IMG/VR virus record: IMGVR_UViG_3300034283_002437
Span: 1 to 63,242 of that record
Reading direction: 5' to 3' (one strand)
DNA: 63,242 nucleotides
DNA from: a virus
Part shown: positions 16,676 to 25,464 of the stretch, one piece after another
Numbering within the stretch: the stretch's first letter is position 1
How the letters are laid out: every line of letters starts with the position of its first letter
Notes under the pieces: model-generated
Databases searched by the model: none
Told to the model about the DNA's origin: nothing
What the model saw: the letters and a program-made list of their open reading frames with translations, nothing else
Translations under genes and position numbers: made by a program

Positions 16676-18054
16676 TGGATAGAATTGAAATTAAAATTCT
16701 TTCAAATTTAATTTTTAATGAAACTTACACCAGAAAAGTAATTCCTTTTATTAAGGAATCTTATTTTGATACTCTTTCCGAAAGAATTATTTTTCAAGAA
16801 GTCAACAAATTTATTGCAGAATACGATAGTATTCCAACCAAATCTGTATTAAATATTCAGATTGAAAATAGAAGAGACATATCAGATACAATATTTCAGG
16901 AATCTGTAACTACAGTTTCCGAATTAAAGGATGAATCTGTTGATGCACAATGGCTTTTGGACACCACTGAAAAGTGGTGTAAAGATAGAGCAATTTTATT
17001 GGCATTGACAGAATCCATTAAGATTGCAGATGGAAAAGATAAAACTAGAAGTAAAGATTCAATTCCTTCTATTCTTTCTGATGCACTTGCAGTTTCTTTT
17101 GATGACCATATTGGTCACGATTACATTTCAGATTCAGATTTAAGATATGATTTCTATCACAAAAAAGAAGAGAAAATTCCCTTTGACATTGACATTTTTA
17201 ACAAAATTACCAAAGGTGGTATACCTAACAAGACTCTCAATATCGCTCTTGCTGGTACAGGTGTCGGGAAAAGTTTATTCATGTGCCACATGGCTAGCTC
17301 CGTCCTCCTGCAGGGGCGCAACGTTCTCTACATTACACTTGAAATGGCAGAAGAACGCATTGCTGAAAGAATTGATGCAAACCTCTTGAATGTAAATATT
17401 CAAGATATTGCGGAACTTCCAAAATCAATGTATGAAACAAAATTAAATAAATTATCTGAAAAGACCAGAGGAAAATTAATCATCAAAGAATATCCAACTG
17501 CTTCTGCTCATGTTGGACATTTTAAATCTCTGTTGAACGAACTTGCTTTAAAAAAAGGATTTCGCCCAGATATTATTTTTATTGATTACTTGAATATCTG
17601 TTCATCTTCTCGATATAAAGGGACATTGGTAAATTCATATACTTATGTCAAAGCTATTGCAGAAGAACTTCGTGGTCTTGCAGTAGAATGTAATGTTCCT
17701 ATTGTCAGTGCCACACAAACTACTCGTTCTGGATATGGTAACTCTGATGTTGAACTAACAGATACATCAGAATCATTTGGTCTTCCTGCTACTGCAGACT
17801 TTATGTTTGCTCTCATTAGTACAGAAGAATTGGAACAATTAAATCAAATTATGGTAAAGCAGTTGAAGAACAGATACAATGACCCAACTGTTTTCAAGAG
17901 ATTTGTCGTTGGTATTGACAGAGCCAAGATGAAGCTGTATAATTTGGAGGATGGTGCTCAGGGGAAAATCACTGATTCTGGTCAGAAGGAAGACTCTGAG
18001 TATGATGAGAAATTTACTAAAAAAACACGAACATTTGAAGGATTTAAAGTATGA
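16675..18054 (+). CDS. 41: Replicative helicase gp41 (DnaB-like)
   Basis: The ATG at 16675 shares a base with the uvsX stop (TGATG). The 459-residue protein has an N-terminal helical domain and a RecA-like core with Walker A GTGVGKS near 193 and Walker B IIFIDYLNI near 302. It is the hexameric 5'-3' helicase that forms the primosome with gp61. Length is near T4 gp41 (475 aa). An ATGA overlap links it to mazG. Confidence 0.95.
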   Translation: MDRIEIKILSNLIFNETYTRKVIPFIKESYFDTLSERIIFQEVNKFIAEYDSIPTKSVLNIQIENRRDISDTIFQESVTTVSELKDESVDAQWLLDTTEKWCKDRAILLALTESIKIADGKDKTRSKDSIPSILSDALAVSFDDHIGHDYISDSDLRYDFYHKKEEKIPFDIDIFNKITKGGIPNKTLNIALAGTGVGKSLFMCHMASSVLLQGRNVLYITLEMAEERIAERIDANLLNVNIQDIAELPKSMYETKLNKLSEKTRGKLIIKEYPTASAHVGHFKSLLNELALKKGFRPDIIFIDYLNICSSSRYKGTLVNSYTYVKAIAEELRGLAVECNVPIVSATQTTRSGYGNSDVELTDTSESFGLPATADFMFALISTEELEQLNQIMVKQLKNRYNDPTVFKRFVVGIDRAKMKLYNLEDGAQGKITDSGQKEDSEYDEKFTKKTRTFEGFKV

Positions 18055-18491
18055 CAAAGAAACTAATTAGTCTTGATGCTTATCAACAATTTGTTGGAGA
18101 TACTACTAGCCTAGCTTCTAGCAACCCAGAAGAATTTATTACTAGGGTAAATGAACTAGAACGTAAAGTGCCTGAAGACAATGTAATGGGTGCTGGCGTT
18201 GATTTGAACCGACTTCTGACTGCTGCTATTGGTCTTACTGCTGAGGGAGGTGAGTTTGCTGAAGTGGTTAAAAAGATTGCTTTCCAAGGTAAACCATATA
18301 ATGAGCAATCACGAATTCACATGATTAAAGAACTTGGTGATGTTATGTGGTATATTGCTCAGGGATGTATTGCACTAGGAACTAACATCGAAGAAGTTCT
18401 AGAGACTAATGTAGACAAGCTAACTGCTCGATATCCAGAAGGTGCTTTCCGAGTGTTTCGTTCAGAGAATCGTAAAGAAGGAGATATCTGA
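18051..18491 (+). CDS. mazG: MazG-like nucleotide pyrophosphohydrolase
   Basis: This 146-residue protein has the all-alpha NTP pyrophosphatase pattern: EGGEFAEVVKK, then KELGDVMWYIAQGC, which supply the metal-binding acidic residues (ExxE and ExxD). Host MazG hydrolyses (d)NTPs or alarmones. In cyanophages it is proposed to alter host nucleotide or stress signalling, but the substrate is not readable from sequence. It is translationally coupled to gp41 and to the next gene. Confidence 0.9.
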   Translation: MTKKLISLDAYQQFVGDTTSLASSNPEEFITRVNELERKVPEDNVMGAGVDLNRLLTAAIGLTAEGGEFAEVVKKIAFQGKPYNEQSRIHMIKELGDVMWYIAQGCIALGTNIEEVLETNVDKLTARYPEGAFRVFRSENRKEGDI

Positions 18492-18961
18492 TGACTTCAA
18501 TTAGTTTGGGCACAATTGAATCTTATTTGTTTAGCAATGGAAGTAAAAGTGTAGATGAATCATTAGCTCTACTTGAATCACTATCATTTTGTATTCAAGA
18601 AAAAGATAAACAAAAATTTGATAACTACCTCTCAGCTGCTCGTAGATTCTCTAAATTGTGCTCAAACTTTTTGGATATTGTATCAAGGAATAAAAATTTT
18701 GTTATCTATTCTCTATTAACAAATTTTGTAGAAAAATATCCAAAAACAAAACAGAATTTAGCAGACCCAAAGGAATTAACTAATTCGGTAATAAATTATT
18801 ATTTGATGAAGAGAAAAACTTCAAAGTTGTATAAACCAGAAAAAGATTTAATTCTAAAATTTATTAGAGATAATACAACAGACATTTATAATTGTATAGT
18901 TGTAATTACTAATGTGATGCGAGCAAAATCTTTGCTGAAACTAGCTTGGATGCCTAAATAA
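18491..18961 (+). CDS. Conserved hypothetical protein
   Basis: This 156-residue, mostly helical protein (for example VDESLALLESLSFCIQEKDK and FVEKYPKTKQNLADPKEL) has no catalytic motif that I recognise. The start overlaps the mazG stop region (TGATG), so it belongs to the gp43-uvsX-gp41-mazG operon. The C-terminus is hydrophobic and basic (VMRAKSLLKLAWMPK). Confidence 0.7.
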   Translation: MTSISLGTIESYLFSNGSKSVDESLALLESLSFCIQEKDKQKFDNYLSAARRFSKLCSNFLDIVSRNKNFVIYSLLTNFVEKYPKTKQNLADPKELTNSVINYYLMKRKTSKLYKPEKDLILKFIRDNTTDIYNCIVVITNVMRAKSLLKLAWMPK

Positions 18962-18985
18962 TAGATGTAGAAACAGTTTCTTTTG

Positions 18986-20188
18986 ATGAAAACTTTTAAA
19001 CAATTTGTAATTGAAGCTAGAACACCAGCGGGAAAGGAAGCAGAAAAGAAAGGTTTAGTTCATCTTGGAAAAGGATATTACTCTAATTCAAGAGGTGAAA
19101 TAGTTGCAAAGAGTGAAATGGGAGGAAGTAAATTAGTACCCATCTCAAAATCTGAAAAAGATAAAATTAAAAACGGTGTTCCTCTTTCTTCTAGTCCTCA
19201 ATCTGCAGCTGATGTACCAGCTTCTACTAAACCAGCTCCTGCAAGTAGTCCTACTGCAGGAGCTGGTTCTGCTGCTTCTGCACAACCACAGGAGCCAGCC
19301 CCTGGTGAAGGTCCTGCAATAGTAATTACATTTGGTAGATTCAATCCACCTACACTTGGACATGAAAAACTTCTAGCTGCAGTACAAGAACAAGCAGAAG
19401 AATTAGATGCGGAATATAGAATTTATCCAAGTAGAACTTCTGATGGTAAGAAGAATCCATTAGACTTTAAAACAAAATTAAATATCATGCAGCATGTATT
19501 TCCAGATTATGCTGAGAATATTATTGATGACAAAGAAAACGGAGATAACATTTATGATATTTTATCATCATTGCACGATGAAGGATATCATCATGTGATT
19601 TTAATGTGTGGTGATGAAAATGTAAAAAAATACGAAAAGATAGCACAAAAGTATAACGGTGAAGTTTATGATTTTTATGGAGTAGAAGTTGTTGGTGCAG
19701 GAATTACTGACCCAGATGCTGATAAATCTGAAGGTATTACTAGTTCAATGATGCGTAAAGCTGCACTTGAAAATGACTATGAAACTTTTAAGCAAGGACT
19801 TCCTGGTAATGTAAGTAAAAAGGAATGTCGTGCAATCTATATGCAAGTCAGAAAATCAATGAAGCTTTCTGAAGAAGTTTGGAATGTTGCTCCAGAATTA
19901 GATATAGTAAATCTTAGAGAACAATATTACCAAGGAAATATATTTAATCTTGGCGAATATGTTGAAGATATGCAAACTGGAATCTCTGGAAAAATTGTAA
20001 CCAGAGGTTCAAATTATGTAATCTTTGTTGATGAGCAGAAAAAAATTCATAGAACTTGGATTAAAGATTTGAGTTATCATCCTGGACCACTAGAAATAGG
20101 AACTGATGATTACAGAAGTTACGTTCAAAAAATGACACCTGGAGAAAAAATTCAGTCATTTAGTAAAGCTAATCGAAAAGATAAATAA
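18986..20188 (+). CDS. Nucleotidyltransferase (HxGH family), virion-associated candidate
   Basis: The ATG at 18986 gives 400 residues. Residues 1-11 (MKTFKQFVIEA) look like a short N-terminal tag seen in other phage proteins. A low-complexity Ser/Pro/Ala stretch covers about 70-110. The catalytic domain begins at VITFGRFNPPTLGHEKLL (the HxGH-type nucleotidyl transfer motif, here TLGH) and includes ITSSMMRKA, the ISSTxIR-like motif. A C-terminal domain (FNLGEYVEDM; GSNYVIFVDE) resembles a small beta barrel. NMN adenylyltransferase or cytidylyltransferase activity is possible; the substrate is unknown. Confidence 0.8.
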   Translation: MKTFKQFVIEARTPAGKEAEKKGLVHLGKGYYSNSRGEIVAKSEMGGSKLVPISKSEKDKIKNGVPLSSSPQSAADVPASTKPAPASSPTAGAGSAASAQPQEPAPGEGPAIVITFGRFNPPTLGHEKLLAAVQEQAEELDAEYRIYPSRTSDGKKNPLDFKTKLNIMQHVFPDYAENIIDDKENGDNIYDILSSLHDEGYHHVILMCGDENVKKYEKIAQKYNGEVYDFYGVEVVGAGITDPDADKSEGITSSMMRKAALENDYETFKQGLPGNVSKKECRAIYMQVRKSMKLSEEVWNVAPELDIVNLREQYYQGNIFNLGEYVEDMQTGISGKIVTRGSNYVIFVDEQKKIHRTWIKDLSYHPGPLEIGTDDYRSYVQKMTPGEKIQSFSKANRKDK

Positions 20189-20190
20189 TA

Positions 20191-20197
20191 ATAAATA
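20191..20197 (+). promoter_or_regulatory. Late-promoter motif (ATAAATA)
   Basis: ATAAATA lies 27 bases before the ATG of the giant Ala/Lys-rich protein and fits the T4-type late promoter. Confidence 0.55.
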
Positions 20198-20223
20198 TAG
20201 ATTTTTTACAAAGAGAGTATCAT

Positions 20224-23061
20224 ATGGATTTATCAATTGCGGCAAAATTCATGTCTCTTTCTCCAGACATGATGTATAGAGCTACAAAAATGGTGGAGAC
20301 TGTGGCATCATATTTTCCAGGTGATGTGGAATCTCAAGAAAATTATCTACGAGAGAATTTGATTGACGTTACTTTAGAGTATGCTCTAACTCTTCTTGAA
20401 GATAAGAAAATCAGAGATTATATGGGTGTGTCTGTGTACACCAATGGCACAACATTTAGTGCTCCAACTTTAGCTCTATATAATGTTGCTTCTATGCCAG
20501 AAATGAAGCAACGTATTCAAGCAAAATTAAATGCTAAGAGCAATATTCGTAGAGAAGCATTAGACCCAGTAGGTCGTGAAGATGCTGATATTGATAATGA
20601 TGGCAAACCAAATGATAAGAATGATAAGTATATTCGCAAGCGCAGAAGTGCAGTTGCTGCTGCTATTGCTAAGCGTAGACAACGTAATGAAGAAGTAGAA
20701 CAGATTGATGAAATTTCTGCTGCTCTTGCAATTACTGCATCACAGAAAGCAGATAATCAAAGAAGACTTGCTGCAAATGCTGGTGATAGACAAACTGCTG
20801 CTAAGAAGGCTGCACAAGCATCTCGTATTTACTCAAAGGTTGGAAAACTTAGAGCAAAGGAGAGAATGAATAAAGAAGAGTTTGAACTAGACGAACTCTA
20901 CAAAGGTAAGCATGGTCAATCTGAGAAAGAGTATCAAGCTGGACGTTCTGACGCAGGAAAGAGAATTTCAGGAGATTCTGAAACTGGTCCCAGATATTAT
21001 ACTTTAGGTCGTGCTCGTGGTGCTAAACCAGATGCACCAACTAAGCCAGGTGCAAGACCAGTAAATACTCCAAAACTTAGTTCAAGCGAAAAAGAATATC
21101 ATCAGTACAATAAGAGTGATGCTAAGCGTAGAGCTGCATATAATAAAGTAGGTGGTTCAAAAGGTCTTCCTGAAGAGTATGATTTAGTAAATGAAGAGGA
21201 CCCATGTTGGAAAGGATACACTCAAGTTGGAATGAAGAAAAAAGGTGGTCGTGAAGTTCCAAATTGTGTTCCTTCAAAAGGAGTTCCAAAGGCAAAAGGA
21301 TATAAAGAAGACTTTAGTTTTGAAGAACTTGCTGAATTTGCAGCAGATTATTTTATCGCAGAAGGTCTTAATGAATATGGCATTGATATTCTAATCGAAG
21401 AGATGGGAATTGATGCATTCTGCTATTATGTTGAACTTTTATCAGAAGAGGAAGAAGTTCTTTTAGAATGGAGAAGAGGTGCAGGAGGAACTAAAGTTCG
21501 TGGTTCTGGAATGTCCAAAGGTGGAAAGTCAATTGGTTCACTAAAGGGTGGTGCTAAGGCATCTGCTATTCGTGGAACTGCAGAGCACAAAGCAAGAAAG
21601 GCAGAAAAGGAAAAGGAATCAAGCAAGTCATCTGGAATGACTTCAGCACTAAAGAGTCAATCTAAAATCGCTAATGTCAAAAAATCACAACCAGAAACTA
21701 AATCTACAGCAACACAAACAAAAGAAAAAGCTAAGGGTGGTATTCTTGGAGCACTCAAAGCAAGAGCTGAAAGAGATACTGCACTTCTCAGAAAAACGGT
21801 AGATACTGCAAAGAAAGTAGGAGCAAGACGTGCAGCAGAAGTTAAGGCAACTTATGATGCAGTTAGAGCAAGGGGCAAAGAAGCTGAAAAATCTGCATCA
21901 GCAACTAGAGCAAGAAGAAAAGCAACTGTTGCGGCAGGTAGAGCTGCTCAGGCTGCAGGTAGAACTGCAGTCAAAGCTGCAGGAGCTGCAGGAGCAGCTG
22001 CAGGACAAGCTGTAGCAGCCAAGAGAGCTGGTAAGTCAAATGCTGCTGCGGCAGGAAGAGCTGCTGGTGCTTTTGTTAAAAAAATGACAAAAGAAGAAAA
22101 AGAACTTCTAACTCGTTACTTTATTGAATCTGAGATTGCATTTAACTATGATGAAGTCAATGAAATTTTTGAATCAATTGACCAAGAACATTTTGATTAT
22201 TTTATTGAGCAAGCTAATTTAATGTTATCTGAAGAAGTAGAAACTACTAATACTGCATTGAATACTATTCAAGAAAAACTTTCTACAATTTATAACAAAT
22301 CAGATTTTCAATTTGCTAATTGGAAGCAACTAACTGAAGCTAGTGAGGATGAAGCTACTAAAAAATTTGTTAAAACAACTTCTACCTTAACTACCAATCA
22401 TCAACCAAAAATGAAAGGTAAAGTAAAGGATGGAGTTATAATTAATCCAACATTTAAAATGACTGCAGAAGAAATTGAAAGTATTGAAGAGAAAGCACCT
22501 CCAGGCAAAAAGTATGAGAGAATGGTCAAGCACATCAAAAAAGGATATTCTGAAGATGGGCTAACCAAAAAAGAAAGAGGAATTGCATATGCAACTGCTT
22601 GGAAAAAATACAAAGCAGAGCAAGTAACTCCAGATGCAGCTAAAGATTCTCAGAGACTTAAGAATCAACAAATGATGTCAAAAAAGCAGCTAATGCTTCA
22701 ACAACAAAGACTTCAGTTGCAGAAACAAGGAAAACTTCCAATGGGACATGCAATGGAAGAAGTCGAACTTGATGAAACAAAACTTGGTTGGGCTGCAAGA
22801 GCTATTGAAAAGAGAGAAGCACAAAAAGGTGGTCTCAGAAGAACCAGAACTCCAAAAGAAGTTCAGGCAAGTAGACTTGGAAGTGCTCAACTGTTAAGTA
22901 AAGATGCTACTTTAGAAAAACAAAAAGCACCAGGAGACACTGGACTTCATAAAGGAGCAACTAGAAAGAAAGATGAGTACGATGATGAAGCTCCAAGAAG
23001 AAGATACAGAGATGACCATCCATCACTATCTGCAAGAGAGAGAAACCCAAATTTAAGATAA
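20224..23061 (+). CDS. Large Ala/Lys-rich modular virion protein candidate
   Basis: This 945-residue protein has several modules. Residues 1-115 are ordered, and a DxDxDG-like Ca-binding loop (DADIDNDGKPND) sits near 119-130. A second segment contains PCWKGYTQVGMKKKGG with paired Cys (330-355). Two acidic helical segments (near 365-425 and 625-680) follow the pattern EELAEFAADYFIAEG. Between them is a long histone-H1-like Ala/Lys/Arg tract (about 430-620). A late module reads APPGKKYERMVKHIKKGY. The EVELDE motif occurs twice. A preceding late-promoter motif suggests a structural or internal-head protein. The DNA-binding tract would suit packaging (inference). Confidence 0.75.
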   Translation: MDLSIAAKFMSLSPDMMYRATKMVETVASYFPGDVESQENYLRENLIDVTLEYALTLLEDKKIRDYMGVSVYTNGTTFSAPTLALYNVASMPEMKQRIQAKLNAKSNIRREALDPVGREDADIDNDGKPNDKNDKYIRKRRSAVAAAIAKRRQRNEEVEQIDEISAALAITASQKADNQRRLAANAGDRQTAAKKAAQASRIYSKVGKLRAKERMNKEEFELDELYKGKHGQSEKEYQAGRSDAGKRISGDSETGPRYYTLGRARGAKPDAPTKPGARPVNTPKLSSSEKEYHQYNKSDAKRRAAYNKVGGSKGLPEEYDLVNEEDPCWKGYTQVGMKKKGGREVPNCVPSKGVPKAKGYKEDFSFEELAEFAADYFIAEGLNEYGIDILIEEMGIDAFCYYVELLSEEEEVLLEWRRGAGGTKVRGSGMSKGGKSIGSLKGGAKASAIRGTAEHKARKAEKEKESSKSSGMTSALKSQSKIANVKKSQPETKSTATQTKEKAKGGILGALKARAERDTALLRKTVDTAKKVGARRAAEVKATYDAVRARGKEAEKSASATRARRKATVAAGRAAQAAGRTAVKAAGAAGAAAGQAVAAKRAGKSNAAAAGRAAGAFVKKMTKEEKELLTRYFIESEIAFNYDEVNEIFESIDQEHFDYFIEQANLMLSEEVETTNTALNTIQEKLSTIYNKSDFQFANWKQLTEASEDEATKKFVKTTSTLTTNHQPKMKGKVKDGVIINPTFKMTAEEIESIEEKAPPGKKYERMVKHIKKGYSEDGLTKKERGIAYATAWKKYKAEQVTPDAAKDSQRLKNQQMMSKKQLMLQQQRLQLQKQGKLPMGHAMEEVELDETKLGWAARAIEKREAQKGGLRRTRTPKEVQASRLGSAQLLSKDATLEKQKAPGDTGLHKGATRKKDEYDDEAPRRRYRDDHPSLSARERNPNLR

Positions 23062-23090
23062 ATAGTTAATAGCCGTAGTTGGGAAAAACC

Positions 23091-23261
23091 ATGAGAGCAC
23101 TCGTAGAACTAGTTAAACCAATTCTTGTTGCTACATTAAATAGCTGTGCAACAAAAAAATTAGTATGTGATTTGCTTGATAGATATGTGAAAACTACAGA
23201 TAATGATGTAGATAATGTAATTGCATCCACAGTAAGAGCAGCACTTCTAAAGAATTGCTGA
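23091..23261 (+). CDS. 56-residue hypothetical protein
   Basis: The frame starts MRALVELVKPILV and contains NSCATKKLVCDLLDRYVK. The first half is a hydrophobic/amphipathic helix. It lies between two structural genes. An upstream TTG at 23079 is less likely than the ATG. Function is unknown. Confidence 0.65.
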   Translation: MRALVELVKPILVATLNSCATKKLVCDLLDRYVKTTDNDVDNVIASTVRAALLKNC

Positions 23262-23291
23262 TACTTATTACCTAAATTTCATAGTTAATTC

Positions 23292-23315
23292 TGGGGAGGT
23301 AACTCCCCATTTTTT
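23292..23315 (+). terminator. Terminator
   Basis: TGGGGAG (23292-23298), loop GTAA, CTCCCCA (23303-23309), then six T. The final T is also the first base of the late promoter that follows. Confidence 0.88.
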
Positions 23316-23322
23316 ATAAATA
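23315..23322 (+). promoter_or_regulatory. Late promoter for the Ig-like protein
   Basis: An exact TATAAATA overlaps the terminator's T-run and lies 33 bases before the ATG. Confidence 0.75.
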
Positions 23323-23355
23323 ATAACAGAATAAAATATTTCAGAGGATTTTTAA

Positions 23356-24222
23356 ATGTCTCTTTACGGAAGAACTGATTCTAACGCAAATAAGTCAAAA
23401 GTCGAAAAGACTATTTCTGCATCTTCACAGGCAAAAACAATTGTTTTTGTTGATGAAACAGAAGCTGCACTAAATGAGAACCGTACTCGTGGTATTGATG
23501 GTCCTGGTTGGTGGTCATATTTCACATATACTGATGCTGCAGGAAATACTCGCCATAAAGCAGAAAAGCTAGTTGCACTATCTAACCCAGATACAAACGC
23601 AAACGAAACTCAGTCTGATGATACTATTGCAGCAGATGCAGCATCAGCAGTAACAATTTCTGTACAGCCAGCTAACGCATCATTCTATACTGATGGTGCA
23701 ATTCTAACTGTCACCAGTGCAGGTACTGCAGCAACAGGAACTGCTTCATATACTGCGGTTACAGGAACTGCATCTGGTTCTGGAACTGGTGCTCAGTTTA
23801 CTGTAGCAAGAGCAGGTGGTTCTTATACAGTAACAGTAACCAACAAGGGAAGTGGTTATGCTGCAAATGAAACTATCACTGTTTTAGGTAGTGCTCTAGG
23901 TGGTGTTGATACTACAAACGATTTGACCATTACAGTTGCAACTGTAGGTACAAATGATGCAACATTCACAGTATCAACTACAACTACAGGAACACCTGGA
24001 ACTCTAGCATACAGATGGCAGAGACAGTCTGCAACTGGAACTACTTGGACTAATATTACCAATGGTGGTGTATACTCTGGTGCTACCTCAGCAACTCTAA
24101 CACTAACTAATGCTACTTCAACTCTAAGTGGCACCAAGTTCCGTGTTAAGATTACATCTGCTGGTGGAACAGAGGAAGTTACTTCCAATTCTGCAACCCT
24201 AACATTCGTAGCCAGTGTTTGA
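23356..24222 (+). CDS. Ig-like virion surface protein
   Basis: This 288-residue Thr/Ser/Ala-rich protein starts MSLYGRTDSNANKSKVE, an N-terminus I associate with cyanophage structural proteins. The middle has Gly/Thr-rich repeats (TVTNKGSGYAANETI), and the C-terminal part resembles an immunoglobulin-like domain (LAYRWQRQSATGTTWTNI ... TSNSATLTF). It is probably a capsid or tail decoration protein that binds surfaces. Its exact late promoter supports a structural role. Confidence 0.8.
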   Translation: MSLYGRTDSNANKSKVEKTISASSQAKTIVFVDETEAALNENRTRGIDGPGWWSYFTYTDAAGNTRHKAEKLVALSNPDTNANETQSDDTIAADAASAVTISVQPANASFYTDGAILTVTSAGTAATGTASYTAVTGTASGSGTGAQFTVARAGGSYTVTVTNKGSGYAANETITVLGSALGGVDTTNDLTITVATVGTNDATFTVSTTTTGTPGTLAYRWQRQSATGTTWTNITNGGVYSGATSATLTLTNATSTLSGTKFRVKITSAGGTEEVTSNSATLTFVASV

Positions 24223-24235
24223 TAAGTAATATATT

Positions 24236-24598
24236 ATGAGATTTAATGAATTAAATGATGATAATTTTTTGCTTTTTGCAATTAAAAATTATGACAATCC
24301 AAATGCGATGACAAAAGATGATTTTTTTGAAGACCTGAAAAAGTTTAAGTATATCAAAAGATTACTCAAACGTTATGTAAATCAAGGAATTCTAAAACCT
24401 CATCTTTTGTTAAATCACATAATTGTAGTATATAATATTTTTGGTGATGCTGCCACTCCATTATTGTTTTTTAAAATAGAAAACAAATACTGGCCAGCAT
24501 TAAAATCTTTTATGGTTTTTTTAAACAGAATAGAGTCAACTACATTGCCTCATATTCAAACTGACCAATATTGCCTGGAGGAACTTCAAAAGATATGA
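24236..24598 (+). CDS. Conserved hypothetical protein
   Basis: This 120-residue helical protein has a basic KKFKYIKRLLKRYVNQG segment and a hydrophobic middle. It overlaps the next gene's start (ATGA). No function is recognised. Confidence 0.7.
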   Translation: MRFNELNDDNFLLFAIKNYDNPNAMTKDDFFEDLKKFKYIKRLLKRYVNQGILKPHLLLNHIIVVYNIFGDAATPLLFFKIENKYWPALKSFMVFLNRIESTTLPHIQTDQYCLEELQKI

Positions 24599-24969
24599 AT
24601 TACAATGAAGAAGTAGCTGCAAATTCAGTTGGAACTGGAGCTGCAGTTTCTCTACCACCAAGCGTAGAGCCTCCTGGAATTCCAGCTTCAAAAAGAAAAA
24701 AGAAAACTAAAGTTTCTGAAGGTTTACTCCATGAAAGTGGAGGAAAGGTAATTGACCAGTTAAAGCAAATTGCAATGTCTGGTCGTCCATCTGTAGTAAT
24801 GTTTGATAATGGAGAAAAGGCACAGGTTTCTCCAGACCAATCACAACAATTGGTAGATTTATATCGAAATTTGAATGCAAGTAATAGAGTTAAAATGATT
24901 AAGACTATTAATTCATCTTCTGCTGGGTTTGAAAAAATTATGACATTTTCATCATCAAGGACAAGTTAA
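24595..24969 (+). CDS. Conserved hypothetical protein
   Basis: The ATG at 24595 overlaps the previous stop; a longer in-frame start at 24571 would lie inside the preceding gene. The 124-residue protein has a Pro-rich N-terminus with a basic KRKKKTK patch and a compact domain (VMFDNGEKAQVSPDQSQQLV). Function unknown. Confidence 0.7.
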   Translation: MNYNEEVAANSVGTGAAVSLPPSVEPPGIPASKRKKKTKVSEGLLHESGGKVIDQLKQIAMSGRPSVVMFDNGEKAQVSPDQSQQLVDLYRNLNASNRVKMIKTINSSSAGFEKIMTFSSSRTS

Positions 24970-24988
24970 AACAAAGTAGGAGAAACAA

Positions 24989-25417
24989 ATGTTTCAAAAT
25001 TCTTCAACCGAAACTAAGCTAGCGTTACTTGAAGAAAGGCTTAGTGTATACGAGAGAATGATGAAAAAAATTGATTCCGCCATCGAGAAAATTAGTGAGA
25101 CTAGTCAAACAATCAGTAAGATGTTGGCTATACATGATGAAAAGATTGAACAATGTTCAAAAACAGATGAAGTAATAACAAATCTTATTGATAAACTCAG
25201 AGCTGAAAATAAAGAACAGCATGATGGAGTTTCGGAAAGAATTGATGAAATCGAGAAAGAAGTAAAGGAAATAGGAAAGATTAAATGGATGACTGTTGGA
25301 TGTGGAGTTGTTCTAGCAGTTTTAACAACAGCAGTTTCAACACTAGCTTCTGGATGGTGGGCTCCATCTGAAATGCAGATGCAGCATGATGGACATACTC
25401 ACAAGAAGGCAGATTGA
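24989..25417 (+). CDS. Coiled-coil protein with C-terminal membrane anchor
   Basis: This 142-residue protein has a long coiled coil (about residues 8-95, many Lys/Glu heptads) followed by a transmembrane helix (WMTVGCGVVLAVLTTAVSTLA, about 100-120) and a His-rich tail. This layout resembles XhlA-type or spanin/holin-associated proteins, but the match is structural only. A good ribosome-binding site (GTAGGAGAAAC) precedes it. Confidence 0.65.
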   Translation: MFQNSSTETKLALLEERLSVYERMMKKIDSAIEKISETSQTISKMLAIHDEKIEQCSKTDEVITNLIDKLRAENKEQHDGVSERIDEIEKEVKEIGKIKWMTVGCGVVLAVLTTAVSTLASGWWAPSEMQMQHDGHTHKKAD

Positions 25418-25442
25418 CAACCCACTCTAGGTGTGGTATGAT
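25414..25442 (+). promoter_or_regulatory. Promoter for primase gp61
   Basis: TTGACA, a 17-nt spacer and TATGAT. The -35 overlaps the stop of the coiled-coil gene. Confidence 0.8.
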
Positions 25443-25464
25443 TGGTGCATACTGAGCTTTTGTG

